Assembly: GCA_008921705.1 (NCBI GenBank) | Contig: VFFE01006799.1 | Location: forward strand, 223,651 to 287,650 | Length of the DNA stretch: 64,000 nucleotides | Reading direction: 5' to 3' | Origin: Burhinus oedicnemus | Lineage: Eukaryota > Chordata > Aves > Charadriiformes > Burhinidae | Notes under the pieces: model-generated | Databases searched by the model: none | Told to the model about the DNA's origin: nothing | Seen by the model: only the letters and a program-made list of their open reading frames with translations | Shown here: piece by piece, positions 1 through 12,900 of the stretch | Position numbering within the stretch: the first letter of the stretch is position 1 | Layout: the number at the start of each line of letters is the position of its first letter | Position numbers and translations under genes: made by a program

Positions 1-120
1 ATATATAAAATTAAATAGTAAATAGATAGATATAATTTATTTATTCAATATAAAATAAACAGAAAATAATAAATTCTTATTTAAATAATACATAATAAAT
101 AAAAAAAAATAGAAGAAATA
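1..120. repeat. AT-rich low-complexity DNA
   Basis: The first 120 bases are almost entirely A and T, with short repeated ATA, AAAT and TAAATA words and a run of A near the end. No coding or transposon signature is visible. It could be the edge of a longer AT-rich satellite or degraded microsatellite continuing outside the window. Confidence 0.7.
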
Positions 121-3100
121 TACTCTGCTGAAGGTCAAGGCCTTTGAGTAGATTGATTGAATTGGGTATTTTCACTAACACATCATTTTTAACAGGGTTT
201 ACAGAATAAAAGTTTTGTGCAGTGAATGGGAAATACTCTGAAAAAAGTATAAATAATCCTTCAAACCATATATGCAGAATGGAATTTCAGCTGCAAACAC
301 ATCCAAAATCTAGGGTTCTTAAGAACCAAGGATTTGGTCCAATAACATAATATGTATTTGAGAAAGGCCAGTCTGATTCAGAAACATCTAATGCCTGCAA
401 AAACTGTTCCTCATATCAGGGAAAACTTTAGTGTTTCCAATTGCTTGAAATGGCTTTAATGTAAGGTAGAATTAAAGACTGACAGTCAAACATAGCAATA
501 AACTGTAAGTTGCATCCATGTGTTATAAAGGATTTACATATCAGACTACAGGAACCACAGAAGTATGTTGCAAAACATCACTAACAACTTCATAATTAAT
601 GTAACTGGCACTCTTGGAAATATTGCCCAGCTCTGTGGATGTTTTGCATCCACATTTTTGAGTCTTTCTAGACTATTTGAAAAAAATTCAAGTACATTTA
701 TTCAAAACTCATCAAAAGCCTAATAAGTGTTATAATAAATATTTTGCTTCTTCACAGATTAATTTTAACACTCATTTATTTTACCACACTGATAAAATCT
801 ATCTCTATCTCAAATATTCAAGCTGCCTCAGGATCTTCCACTTTTTTTTTTTAAGTTTGTTCGTTCTTTCTTTCTTTCTTTTCCTCCCAGTGTCTTAGAT
901 GAGGATCTCTCTATCTCTGCCCCAAGCTTTATGCTATAGCGGTCTTGAATGGCATATCAGAGTCCATTTCTGAGTACTGGAACAATATCTCTGACAATAT
1001 GTATTAGCATTCTGGCACTTTCCTCTAGATGAAATTTCTATGTGCTTCAGACAATAGACACTGTTAGGAGGGTTGAACAGACATTAAGGAAGAGCAGTAT
1101 TCATCCGATCTTCTCGGAAACCATTTCGGTACTGAAAGCAGAAGACAACAGAAGGCAAAAATACCTGAAGTGTCAGGTACAAACTAGAAACGAGCTGTAA
1201 GGTTGAGGATTTTATGAAATAGGAAGAATATCATACTTCCTCTGGACAGACTGACCCATTCAACTAAAGAAAAGGCAAAGGTAACAGAAAAGAACAGGCC
1301 CCAAAATCATGGTTTTGAGCCATATTAGTCAAGACACGAAAACAGGAAAGGAGTATAAAATAATTTCACTGCCTACATCTGCATGATGCTGGCCTGTACA
1401 GTAAAACATCAAAAAAAAGAAAAAAAAAAAAGAAAAAAAAAGACAGCCAAGAAAGGCTTGTTCATTTATGAGCATAACTACAGCTTTAGTGATACTATCA
1501 ACACTTGCTGGAAACAATCTCCTAATGGGAAAATGAAAATACGTGGTTTATAAAAACATACTGAGGAAGGAGCTAGTGCTCTTGTTCAAATAGAATTGAT
1601 TAAAGGAAATCCATGTGTTCTGCCAGATGGACTTGTCTACTGTGATAGTTGAGCACAACAGTCCTGGATAATGGACTTCATGCAATATGATAGAAATACC
1701 AAGTAGATATCATGCAGTTGATAACACTGACTTCAACTGACAGCATTAAGTTTCAGAAAAATTTTACTAACCAGTTTTCACTCCAGAGAACTAAAGATTG
1801 TGGACTACCTGCAGTCTTATGGCTGGGTGCTGTGCTGGTTTGTTTTCAGGATATCGCCACTAGAAAGCCTCTCTTAGATGTTTTACAGACATCAACTATA
1901 CAAAATATCGATAGTGAGCCTTAGTAGCATGTGGCATCCATACCATATGGTTTTTTGATAGCAACAACTTCAGAAGCAGAAAACAGTCCCCCTTCTTACA
2001 AATAAATTTTTTGTTCACCACTGATACATTTACAACTTCTTCACAGACTGGCAGGCACAATTTAATCTCTAAACCTCCTACAATTTTCAGAAATGCTTTG
2101 CACACTATTACTGCCATAACTCTTTAAGAAGCTGAACATTAATTTAGGTCATGGGTATAGAGGAATTTCAGCTGCCTTATTCATTAGTAGTGGCAAGGGC
2201 TCATTTTCTCTAAAAACATCTTGACAATTAAATCTACTGGAAAAATATACTTACCTTCCTGTAAAATAGTACCTTTTTTAAAAAAAACATTTCCATGAAT
2301 TAATGCACTCTGCAAGGGTTAGAGACCTTAGTCTGAGGGCACTTTTGTTTTAAATCAGGGGCTTTCAATCTGTGCTTGATGGACTTACCCTCTATGAGGT
2401 CTGAGACAAGTGACTAAAAGAAGTTATTTCATATGTGCTACTCAGCAATCTATGTATGCAAAAGTTTATAATAGGAAATGTGTGAATCTGATAACCAAAA
2501 GAGTAAAACCTACTGATTTATACCATCAACTGGAAGTGTTAGTACAACTCACAAATCAATGCAATCACCTTAGTCCCTGCCACATCGGCAATATTGGTAA
2601 GACAGTGCAGCCTCCACCAAGTCATTGCAGAATCACCGTCTTGTGTGATAATACTACATGAGAACAGGATAATGGCAATGGGGAAGAGAGACAAAATGGC
2701 AATGAAAGGCAGTGTCCCAGACAGGATATCCTCTCTCACCAAATCTAAGCTGCTGTCAGAACTGGGGAGGAAGGTGGCAAGAGAAAAAAAGCAGTAGGAG
2801 CCACAGCACGTGTGCTTCAAGGAAGAAGCATCCCCATTTCATTCATTAGGTGCATTGTGATCTGTCAAGTTTGTTATCTTACTAAGCTGCGGCTATTTTG
2901 TTACCTTGATCTTGTGCTCCCTTCCCTAACCCCAGGCTTTTGCTGGCTTTGCTCCACGTGTCACAGCAGTTACACCAGGACTGCTCCTGGCACAGTGACT
3001 CTTCTCTTTACCCACTGAGCATCTACACTGTAGAGTACCATGGACCTGCCTGTCTCAAAGGGGATCTACAGGAACAACCCTAAGAGTAGCAATAAATAAT

Positions 3101-6100
3101 ACCTTCCTTGCTAAAAAGACTCTTTTTCAAATATAACCAAATGTCTGAAGTATTAGCACAACCTTAGAGTTTCTAGTAAGAGGAAGAGAAAGAATACGTC
3201 TTTTTAGCAGTCTTGCTTGTTATTCATAGAGTCACATTGAAGGGATACAGTGCAGTCCCTCGCACAAGCTGGTCTGCACTCACAGCTTCTTCCAGAAGTG
3301 CATGGCCACGTTAACCTGAGATCTGATACAGACTGTTACACTCATCTGAACTCAGTAATTATAGTAGGTCTTCCTGTGCCCTCCTGATACTGCAGTATGT
3401 TACACAGCGCAAGTACCACGAGGGCATCCCCTACCTCACAGGGCAAATTCTGCTCCTGGATCTGGACTGGTAGATCCCAGAGTGCTCAGAAGAACTTTGT
3501 TATACCTATTTTCTCCAAATCCCAGTTTGAGAACAATTCTGTTTTCACTTCAGAGTGCTACATGTTCCACACAAAATCTGTTGCCTCCTTGCTTCTATTG
3601 AAGCTGGAATAAGCATTAGTTACACCAAACAGACAAGCCTTGGGCATTTTACATCCCCTCCATTTCAGTGTGAAGTTCCTGGTAAATGGTGCAGTTCCCA
3701 TTTAGGGCTGGACAAGTTTCTCCCTGCCGCTACCTACTAAACAATGACATTTCTCCCACTGCAACTCAAAAATCAAAGCTGGTGCAGGGATCACCCAGAA
3801 ACACACCTGAATTTCACAAAGCCCTTCCCTGACACCTATTGGATAGGGGACCCAGAGGCTCACAAAGGAAGTATCAGTCCCAAATTTTTGCAGATATAAT
3901 TGCATCTCATATTAACAACATGCAAAAGAAATTCCCAGTCATTCTGAGGGTTGTATTTCTTAAACAAAAAACAGAGAAAAATAAAGAAAATACAAAATGT
4001 GAAGCAATTGTTACCCTACAGATAAGTACCCTGGGGAGAGCTGTTACCCACCAACAGAATTTCAAATTTACATACCAGTGTTTCTATGCATTTGTTGTTT
4101 AGATGCTTAGAAGGGAAAGCTTAATAGAAAACTGACTGAAGTTTGCTCCTTTTGCCTCACAGTGAATAAAAAATATCATTGTCTGTCATCTTCTGTGCCT
4201 GGCTAATCACAGGCATCCAAGCATCAGGAAATAAACTGCAATAAATCATTAAGTTAGCTTAAAATCCATCTGATTTCCTAAATTTCAAGCACAATAAAGG
4301 TAAGTGAGATTGTCTGGAAATTTCTGTTTTCAATTCTTCTTCTTTTGACCTCTAGAGGAGTTCACTTTTCAAGTTGCTCTCCGCAAGGCTGAGGACTAGC
4401 CATTTCTTTAGTAGACCTGGATATCTAAAAGGCCACCTTCCTATGGGTCCTAGAGCTGCATTACCACTCAGTTAAGCTGTATACAACTATTTCTATTTCC
4501 AAGGTCGCACGTTTTTGCATTACAGAGACCTGTGATCCTGCAAAGATTCATTATAAACCCCCTATTCACTTCAAGCTCTCTGAATGGTTTGACTGAATTT
4601 CTCATTGGGGATTTCTCACAGAGCATAAATTCAGTCTCTGTGGAAGCAGTGTCAGGGAGTGGTGTGAGCAGGGCTGTGCCATGAGTGGAGATGAGCCAGG
4701 AGCCATGGGTGACCCAGCACAGGCTGTGCCCTCACCGAGAGGGCGCAGTTCCACAGAGTCTGAACATGGGGCAGAGGCAGATGGTCATAGCAACGAATCC
4801 CATCAACAGCCTCAGACAAGGCAAAGTAATCAGCCAGTTCCAAGGGCCATCCAGCAGACAAGGGTGAGAGGTAGGACTGGAGATGGGATTACAACATGTG
4901 TCTGTCCAGAAGGCAAGGTCAGAGACAGACATGCCCACAGCATAGCTCAGGCAAGGACTGAGTGCAAAGCCCTGAGCTGAAACAGGGCTGCTGGGCACAG
5001 AGTAGAGGCTGGTCAGGGCCAGTAAGGCTCATTAGTGCCCAAAAGACCCTGACAGCCATAGGCTTTGGGGGAAAGCTCAGGCAGAGTCTGACCCCATGAA
5101 AATGAAAGAAAATGCTGCCATGGACTTCCATGAGGTCAGAATCCACCTGATGTCTTTCTTCTCCAAGGTCCTGTGACATGCACCTCAAATGCCCTTGCGT
5201 CACATACCAAATAAATAGATGTGATAAAAGTGTGATAAAAGTTAACCAAAGCCATGCAACACTCAAAGCCCTGCACACTCACAGCTGTTAAGGATATAAG
5301 CACTGTATCAACCACTAGCAAAATAACAATTCCTATTGTGTTTCTGGCCAGCACTGGAAGGTTTTGAAGCTTTTTTCTAAGGCTAGCTGCCAACAGTGCC
5401 ATGGGAGCGCTAACACACTGCCATTTCATTTCAAGACTAATATTGAAATATAGTAAAAATCTGCATTTATACAGAGCTAGAAAGGCCAAAGAAAAGATTC
5501 CTCTTGCTTTTGGCAAGTTTTGGATGAAGTAGCATATGCATCATTTTCATGTGCGAGAGTGATGTTGCCCTCTGGTGGGTAACCCACAACCAGAGCAAAG
5601 GCCTTGCGAAGTCTCAACAGAAGCAGCCCGCATTTTTTGATACTAGAACCTTTGCAAATAGCAGATGATTTGCCACACCCTGAGGAGGCAGGAGTACACT
5701 GTTAGCCTCTTTTTACAAGTGAAGAGACAGGAGGTACAGCAAAGATGCAGTTTCAGTCCTCAACTCTTTGTAGAATACGACCCATCGACTTCCAGCACAG
5801 AATCAGCCCCATTCAACTTTTGCAAGGTCACATAGAAAATCTGTAGGAAAGTTAAATAAAAAGAAAAAAAAAAAGGAAAAAAAAAGTGAGACTCCATGTT
5901 TCATGACTCTCAAATTTTAACCACAAGATTGAAAGAAAAAACAATCCCTCAAATACTTACATTTAGCCCTTAAAATCTCTAGACACCAATTATATTCTGC
6001 AGGCTGTGTCTACATTAATTCTCACCTATATTCATTTATTTGTTTTTTCACCTTTCATGGAATCAGATTTAATTTTTCTTAAGTAATAGATAAATTACTA

Positions 6101-9100
6101 CTGTCTATATTATCAGCACCCTATTAAGAGCAGGAATTCAGCTCGATGCCACTGGGACGTTGTAACATTCCTATCTCATCAGTGATCAGACTAAGGTCTG
6201 GGGAGTGAAATTTATCAAATCCCATTGTAGAGTGTATCTGGAAGGATGATAAACATGATTAAAATTCATTTCACCAACACAGTTGCTCATATGTATTTGA
6301 TGTCCTTTTCCTTGGAATGGTTAGACAAATTGCACAGTTCCTTAAAATGAAATTCAGTCTCGGATTTTATACAACGTGCCCTGATAATACAAATCAATAT
6401 TTTGACAAAACACATTTTTGCCTGAAGATGAAGTATAATGTGTAATGAAATACATTTAAGTACTTTATAATTTATCCTGAGAGCACAATGCATTTGACCA
6501 AATGTCATACATCATTCCATAGAAGACTAAGTGGAATATATAATCTATACTCCTTCAACAAGAAACTGCATTGAGAGAGTGCACAATTAAACATTTAATA
6601 TTCATAAAATATTTCAAATTAAGGATCTATGTGCAACCTCTTAAAGATAGGCACTGTTCTACACAATTTAACTGCAAGATCACAGATTTTTCTCAAACGC
6701 AATATCATGTTCTCTAATTACTTTCACTTTTAAGATAGAGTATATTATCTTCTGTGTGTCAGCTTGCTTTTGCCTTGGACCTCACACAGCTTGTTTATGT
6801 ATATAGCATAAGGGGAGCCAAAAAAACCCCAGAAGTTTCTGTGGACCTTTCACATGCTGTGTGACTCTTGCCCAATGTCTATAACAAATGAGATGGCTTC
6901 ATCTGGAATTTCCATGTCCTAGACCTATTTGGCTGTTCACCCTCCAAGAGCTCTCTCCCTGTGGAGCACATAGCAAAAATTTCAGAGGCAGCAGTGCCGC
7001 AGACAGAAATGTAAAAGTTGGTAACTTAACATGCACCAGTTCCTAAATCCCATGCAGCACTAAGAACATTTAGGAGCCAGACTCTCCTTCATTTCACAGG
7101 GAGATATGACAACCTATGTATCTTACTGGGTCTTGGCATCATGTACTATCTGCACGGTCGGGTAAATATTCAAGCAGAGCCTTTGACTGAAATATGAGCC
7201 AGATGAGGTGGTGTTTAACGGGAAGACTCAGTAACTCACCAGACAAGACTCACTGATACACGAAATAAAACAAGCCATGTATTTTGCTTATTAAGGTTTG
7301 CTCCATGTAATAACATGTCTTATTGCAGACTCATTTACTGCTCTCTTGGCCAAAGCAGCCTGGCGTTTAGTCTTTACAAGGAGTTTATCAGAATTCATGA
7401 CCAAAGTGCCCAGACCACGACCATTACACATGAATTGTTTTCACTGGGGCCAAGACATAAGCTTGTTCAGGCAGTACACAAAGATCTGTTGCTAAAACAT
7501 TTCCCACTTGAAATGTAATTGTTCTCCAGTTAGGAAGTAATCACTGAAAAGCAAAATCCTACAGATGACACACTGAGTTTTATGTTCACAGAAGTTTAAT
7601 AAATTTTCCATCCATAGCGGAACTGTTTGTAATTTATAGGCAGAAATTCAGCCCTGGTGTAAGCAAGTGCAATTCTTATTGATCTCAATAGGAGATGCAC
7701 TCATTTATAGCAAGGCTGGTTTTGGCGTCATGTCTGTTTAGCGCTAGAATGAATAATATTACAAGACAGGGCATAGGTTCAGTACATGTTGAAAGCTTTT
7801 GCATGTGAATATTAAAATAGCCTGTCTCCACAATAGCAACTATTTTGGGCTGGAGAACACAACACGTGCCAATCTGAGTTGCATAATGCTTTGCATATCT
7901 CGGGGTTCGCTACTCTGAATAGTTCCATACTGAATGGCTGCTTAATCTCTCTGGTACAGTTACTGTATAGATCCTCTATCTAACAGCACGATGCAGCGCT
8001 TTGCTCAATAGATGAGCCCTGTATTCACTCTCAAAAGCACAAGCCAGCCTGTAGGAGAGACTGAGGCAGAGCTTCGCTTGAAGAGCCTTGTGCCTTACGC
8101 TATTTTGGTATGAGTTTAAAGAAAAACACATTTTTTTTACACATTTGGTTTTCATTTGTTTGAAACAGTTTTGTAGCCTAATAAAAAGACCTACAGTTTC
8201 ATAAAAGGAAGTTAACTGGTTGTCTTTGGGCAGTAGGAGACTTTTTCATTTATTACTGGGTTATTTTAAGGGCATTAACTGCAGTCAGCCCATGAGCTCT
8301 GTTATAGAACTGATTTGATTTAGGATCTTTTTTAATTACACTGTGTTTTATTAAAAAAAAGAAAAAAAGAAACAACAAATGTCAGTGTGAAAATACTGGA
8401 TCTGTAGCCTTTCTTATTACACTGCTGTGGTCTGGAAGGCAGAGCACTGCTTGTGGACTGCCTTGTAGTCATCACATCGTCCACTGCCCGTCTGCCTCCT
8501 GGCTGGCAGCAGGTGTACCCAACAGGAACAGGGTGCTGGTGTTCCCATTCAAGCCCTCTTTCCAGCAGCCAGAAGGTATCTCATTTACCAATACACTTTC
8601 ACCTTCCAACAGAAAGAAACCTGACAGCCTTATCTTACCTTCCAGCACTCAGACTCATGGGGAAGGCAATTTGGCAGTCTAACCTTGTGTTTTGGCAGGG
8701 GGACAAGAAGGGAAGTAACTTGTCCACTACTGCCTTCCCACTGATAACATGTAGACCTCAGGATGGCCATAACTTACCCAATTAGCCACAGTGCCCATCA
8801 TCCTCAAAATATACTCTGAAGACTTTTCTGAAATGGATGATCACAGCACACAGCTCAGGAGGAAAACACATGCATTTTTCTAAAGCTCAAGGAAACAAAC
8901 ATACACTGTGCTCTAAATATGTTTACGTTACTGTCTTCTTCAACACAGCATGAACAAGCCACTCTGTGTAAGCGTAAAACTCTGGGAGCTACCATTCACC
9001 TCATAGGTATAATACAGGATAACAAATATTGAAAGCTTAATTTCCAAGAATCTAGCCTATTCCTTCCTTTTTTAATTAAACTTTTCCATATAACATATAG

Positions 9101-9268
9101 TATCTCAATAAATTCATTTCAGAGTTATGACTAGACTGGCTATTCCATGTTGAGCTGTATTAATTCAAATGTACATCAAGTGACAAATTAAGATGAGGAT
9201 ACAGTCCAGATAACTAGAGTAACAGCCCTGAAAAGGTATATGAAAAGCTGAATGCTTTGCTTAAACCC
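121..9268. other. Non-coding stretch, no gene supported
   Basis: About 9 kb without a convincing gene. Open frames are all under about 130 codons, have no recognisable family motif and no consistent splice sites. Local contents include a T-rich and pyrimidine-rich tract (841-890), an A-rich tract (1410-1442) and a somewhat GC-rich block (4640-5060). A POU/homeodomain-like patch at about 7800-8080 could be regulatory. By synteny this would be part of the GLI3-side gene desert, which is an inference. Confidence 0.6.
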
Positions 9269-9269
9269 A

Positions 9270-9365
9270 TAAAGAAGAGAAAGAGAAGAGAGAAAAAGAA
9301 GAAAAGGAGAAGAGAGAAAAAGAGGAAAAAGAGAAGAGAGAAAAAGGAAGTGGAAAAAAAAGGGG
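9270..9365 (+). repeat. Polypurine tract with 24-bp tandem repeat
   Basis: Almost pure purine on the + strand for about 95 bases. Within it, a unit beginning AGAAGAGAGAAAAAG recurs at 9284, 9308 and 9332, an exact 24-bp period. The spacer between copies is a 9-base A/G word with a few substitutions. A lone T at 9351 interrupts the tract. Confidence 0.9.
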
Positions 9366-9904
9366 CAAGTTGCCCGGAGTCTCTTTAACAGGGAGTTTAG
9401 CCACTGAATCCACAGTCATGGATCTTTTTGCTCCTGGCTAATACAATGAAACTTTTGGTGCTGCTTTCTCAAATGCTGTCCTATCAGGCAGTGTCACTGT
9501 CACATCTTCTCTCAGTAGCATTCAAGGAAGTTAAAGAGATTTAGTTCCTAAGCAAAACTCATGCCTTTGAGTCACACTGGAGCTGGGTCTGGAGGAGCAC
9601 TGTAGTAATGTGGGAGAATTATACAAACCCCGGAACTATACCTAGATGTTTACAAAATAAAGGTATTTTTAAGCTAGATTTTACCCTGGACTATGGGAGG
9701 CAGTGGAGAGGGTCAGAAAGGACAGAAGACAGACATTTTAGATGAGAAATTGAAGACCTGTTTGCCCTAGTTTTGACTGACTTTTTTTTAAATGAGTAGT
9801 TACTTTAGCTAAGTAAAGGGGCAGAAGGCATATGAAACTCATATTCAAAATCTGAGACTCACATTGAGTGAACAAGCAACAATAAGGCAGATTATTCTTG
9901 ACAT

Positions 9905-9940
9905 GGGGGGGGGGGGGGGAAGGCAAGGGAAGGGAAGAGG
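9905..9940 (+). repeat. G15 homopolymer followed by GGGA repeats
   Basis: Fifteen consecutive G residues (9905-9919) are followed by AAGG, AAGGG, AAGGG and AAGAGG words. The tract has the potential to form a G-quadruplex on the + strand. Homopolymer length may be affected by sequencing or assembly. Confidence 0.85.
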
Positions 9941-12900
9941 TAAAAACATGTGACAGAGGACTCTTAGTTGGTTACCAGAGGGATGGACCCCAAACCTACT
10001 CTAACTTGTCCAGTACCCCCAGGGTGACAGGACAAGCAGTAAACTCTAGAGATATGCAAAAGAATATCAGCCGAGCATCAAAATCTCAGCTGGTGGAAAC
10101 TGATGCAACTAGGGCAATTAGCACTTCTGGACATTTGGGGCTGTTACAGGTAGGTTAAAAAGTGAGCACAGCAGACATTACAAATAGCACACACAGTATC
10201 TGAAAAGGTCATTTGGCTTCAATATACTACAGATTGGTCTTGCTCGGGGCTAATTACTCATCATGTGGATCTGAGGGAGATTCCTGTATAAACATAGTCT
10301 GTTATACAAAAGGGCCTGCTCCTTGTCCCATCAAAGACAACAGCAAACTTCACTGACTTCAGCCAAGCAAGAGCAAGGTTGATAGCTGCAGGCTTCCTTA
10401 AAGCATAGGAAGGCTTTGCTGTGAATGAAAATCAGGATGTGCTGTATGATATGAGCATGAGACAAAAAGATGTTTTGCTTTGCAGGATAATGGAAGCCCT
10501 TCTTTTATAGGGACCAAGTTCCATATCCGATATGTCCAGCCAGAGTTTTAAAAAAATCTCACACATGCATGTCAGCTATTGAATGATTTTGTTTAAAGCT
10601 AGAAACTGTGAGCTATTAGTCTTTAAAGAATAGGCAGACAGGCAAGAAATTCCACCGAGTGATTTATAAGCAGGTGGAAGAGAAAGTGGAAACTTCTGTG
10701 AATCTTGGTCTGGATCCAGTTCAGAGCTTTATTTTGATGGAGGGCTCCCTCTTCTGGATTTTGATTGAAGCATATTTCCCAAAGTCCAAACAGGTTTATT
10801 TTTTCCAATGTAATTGAAAGGTGTTTTCAACTAGAAAACCAATCAGGGAGAGAGCTTCTATGTGCTCTCATAGTCAGACAGTCCCTCTGCCACACACACT
10901 GCGGGAATCTGGACTTTGGGCAGCATGTCCGACTGCATCTGCCCCACAGACCTTCTAGAGATAGCGGGAGTTGCGACTGAGTTTTTAGGTTTTAATTCGT
11001 ACATTTAAGTTAATAGATGGCCCAGGCACAAGGGTGAGGGTTTACTCTAGCTTATGTTTCTTTATTTTTCTTGCTTTCTAAATGCAAGGTTTGGAGAATC
11101 ACATCATTAAGAAATAGCCTTAGTTGTGACAATTCCTGGGAACTCTACCTCTGGACAAGAACGCCTTCAAGTTAAGCAGCTCAAAAGAAAAATATCTATT
11201 TGGCTGGAAGTTCTCCAGTGACATGAAAAATAGCCTTTTAGTCCCTTATACAAATCAAAATAGTCTTACACGAAAAGTCCTCCCTAATCTGTGGGGAATT
11301 TCCTCCCCCATATGAATTCCTTCTGAAAACAGACACTTCCTGAATGGCAGGTGGGACTGCTAGAAACTGAAACTGCATCGTTGAGTAATTTACATTTATT
11401 AAGGAGAGCAACGTTTTCAGGCGGAAACCTGCTTCAATGAACATTTTCCTTTAATACAGCCAGAGTTTACTACCCCAGTGCAAATACATCTATAAGACTC
11501 TGGCTATGGATTGTTATCATGGCCAGAGGGGAATTCATTATTTCAGAATAGGACGGGAATGCAAGCAAAGTTCTCAGTTTTGCTGAAAATGAAATAAAAG
11601 TAATAATAATCTATTTTGCTCTGTGGCCTGAAAAGGAGTCACATCTCTGATTTTAGAGAATGAACGTAATTGCATTTTGTTTAAATGGAATAACAATCCA
11701 ATTTGAAGTAAGTAGTTTAAATTTAGCAACTACGGACACTATAATGAAGGATGTGAGAAAAGCTATACATCCCTTAAAAGAGAATCATACACACTTCTTC
11801 CAGGTATAATATGGCAAGCCTTTGGCTTCTAATGTTATTACTGTCCACAAGACAGCATTCACCTAGACCAACTATTCCCTGGCTTTTTTTCCCCTGCAGA
11901 TTAGCAAATAGCCGTCAGCCCTGTCAACATTTGGGCCCCTGAGATCTACAGGCCATTTACAGCGAGCTCCCAGACCTACCTGCAGGCTCTCGGACCTACG
12001 TTTGGGAACCACCCCCACAAAAAGCCCCAGCTTGCGCCAGATGCCTCCCTGCCCTAGATGCTCTGCAGCCACATCAGAAGAAAGACTGCCAGTCTCAACA
12101 GCTTTGTCATTCAAAGAGATGGGATGTATAAAGGGTATGAGGAAAACCAGAAGGAAAGTGAGCTGCTTAATGCCAAGCAGCGGACTCGATGGAAAGCAGG
12201 AACAGAGCATGGGCTTCTTGGGGACAAGCTCAGTGCCCTCTGCTCAGAGCCACAGCCCTTAAATTGAGGCCCCAGTCACAGAAGGGGTCATAAAAAGGCA
12301 TCCACTGGAACACAGCTACTTCAAGCTCATGCAGAAATTGATTTGGGGTAAGAGGTCCCCACAATTTCTAGCACTATGAAAAAATACAGCCAAGCTGGCT
12401 CATTTTTTCCCCTTCTGCTGAACTGGACAGCTATAATTCTGGAAGGAATTGCCTTGTAGGGTGGGGGTAGGGCGGTGGGGGGAGAGGATGTTTGGGTTTT
12501 TATTGCTATTGTCATAATAAAGCAGAAGAAGGAGAAAAGTCATGCTGCATACTAAATTCCTATTACTTAGCTTTGACAGGAAAAAGATCACAGCAAATTT
12601 GACCAGCGTTATAAGCACACGGCTGTTGATTCTGAGAGAATAATTAAACAAATAAAAAGCCCTACTCTTTTCATACTACAGTGCTGCAAAGATTGTAATA
12701 TATTAAAGAAATAAATTCATTTTCAGACTCATATACCTTGGTGGAGTTAAAACCAACTGTTTTTGAGAAACCAAAAAAGAGCTTTTAGTCCCTTTCCAGT
12801 GCACCCTAATTTATCCTTAGTAAGGCTTTGTGTTCAACTTCCCTTGGAGCAGAGCTGCACAACGCTACCAACCTTCACTAGGGCATTGGGCTGCAGTCTT

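Noticed and set aside
2539..2820. 93-codon minus-strand frame with hydrophobic segments
   Set aside because: No recognisable family, no splice context, and it overlaps equally open frames on the other strand.
5690..5850. Faint similarity to an L3/MIR 3' region (CAAGGTCACATAGAAAATCTG, CTCTTTTTACAAGTGAAGAGACAGG)
   Set aside because: Too short and diverged to assign without alignment to consensus sequences.
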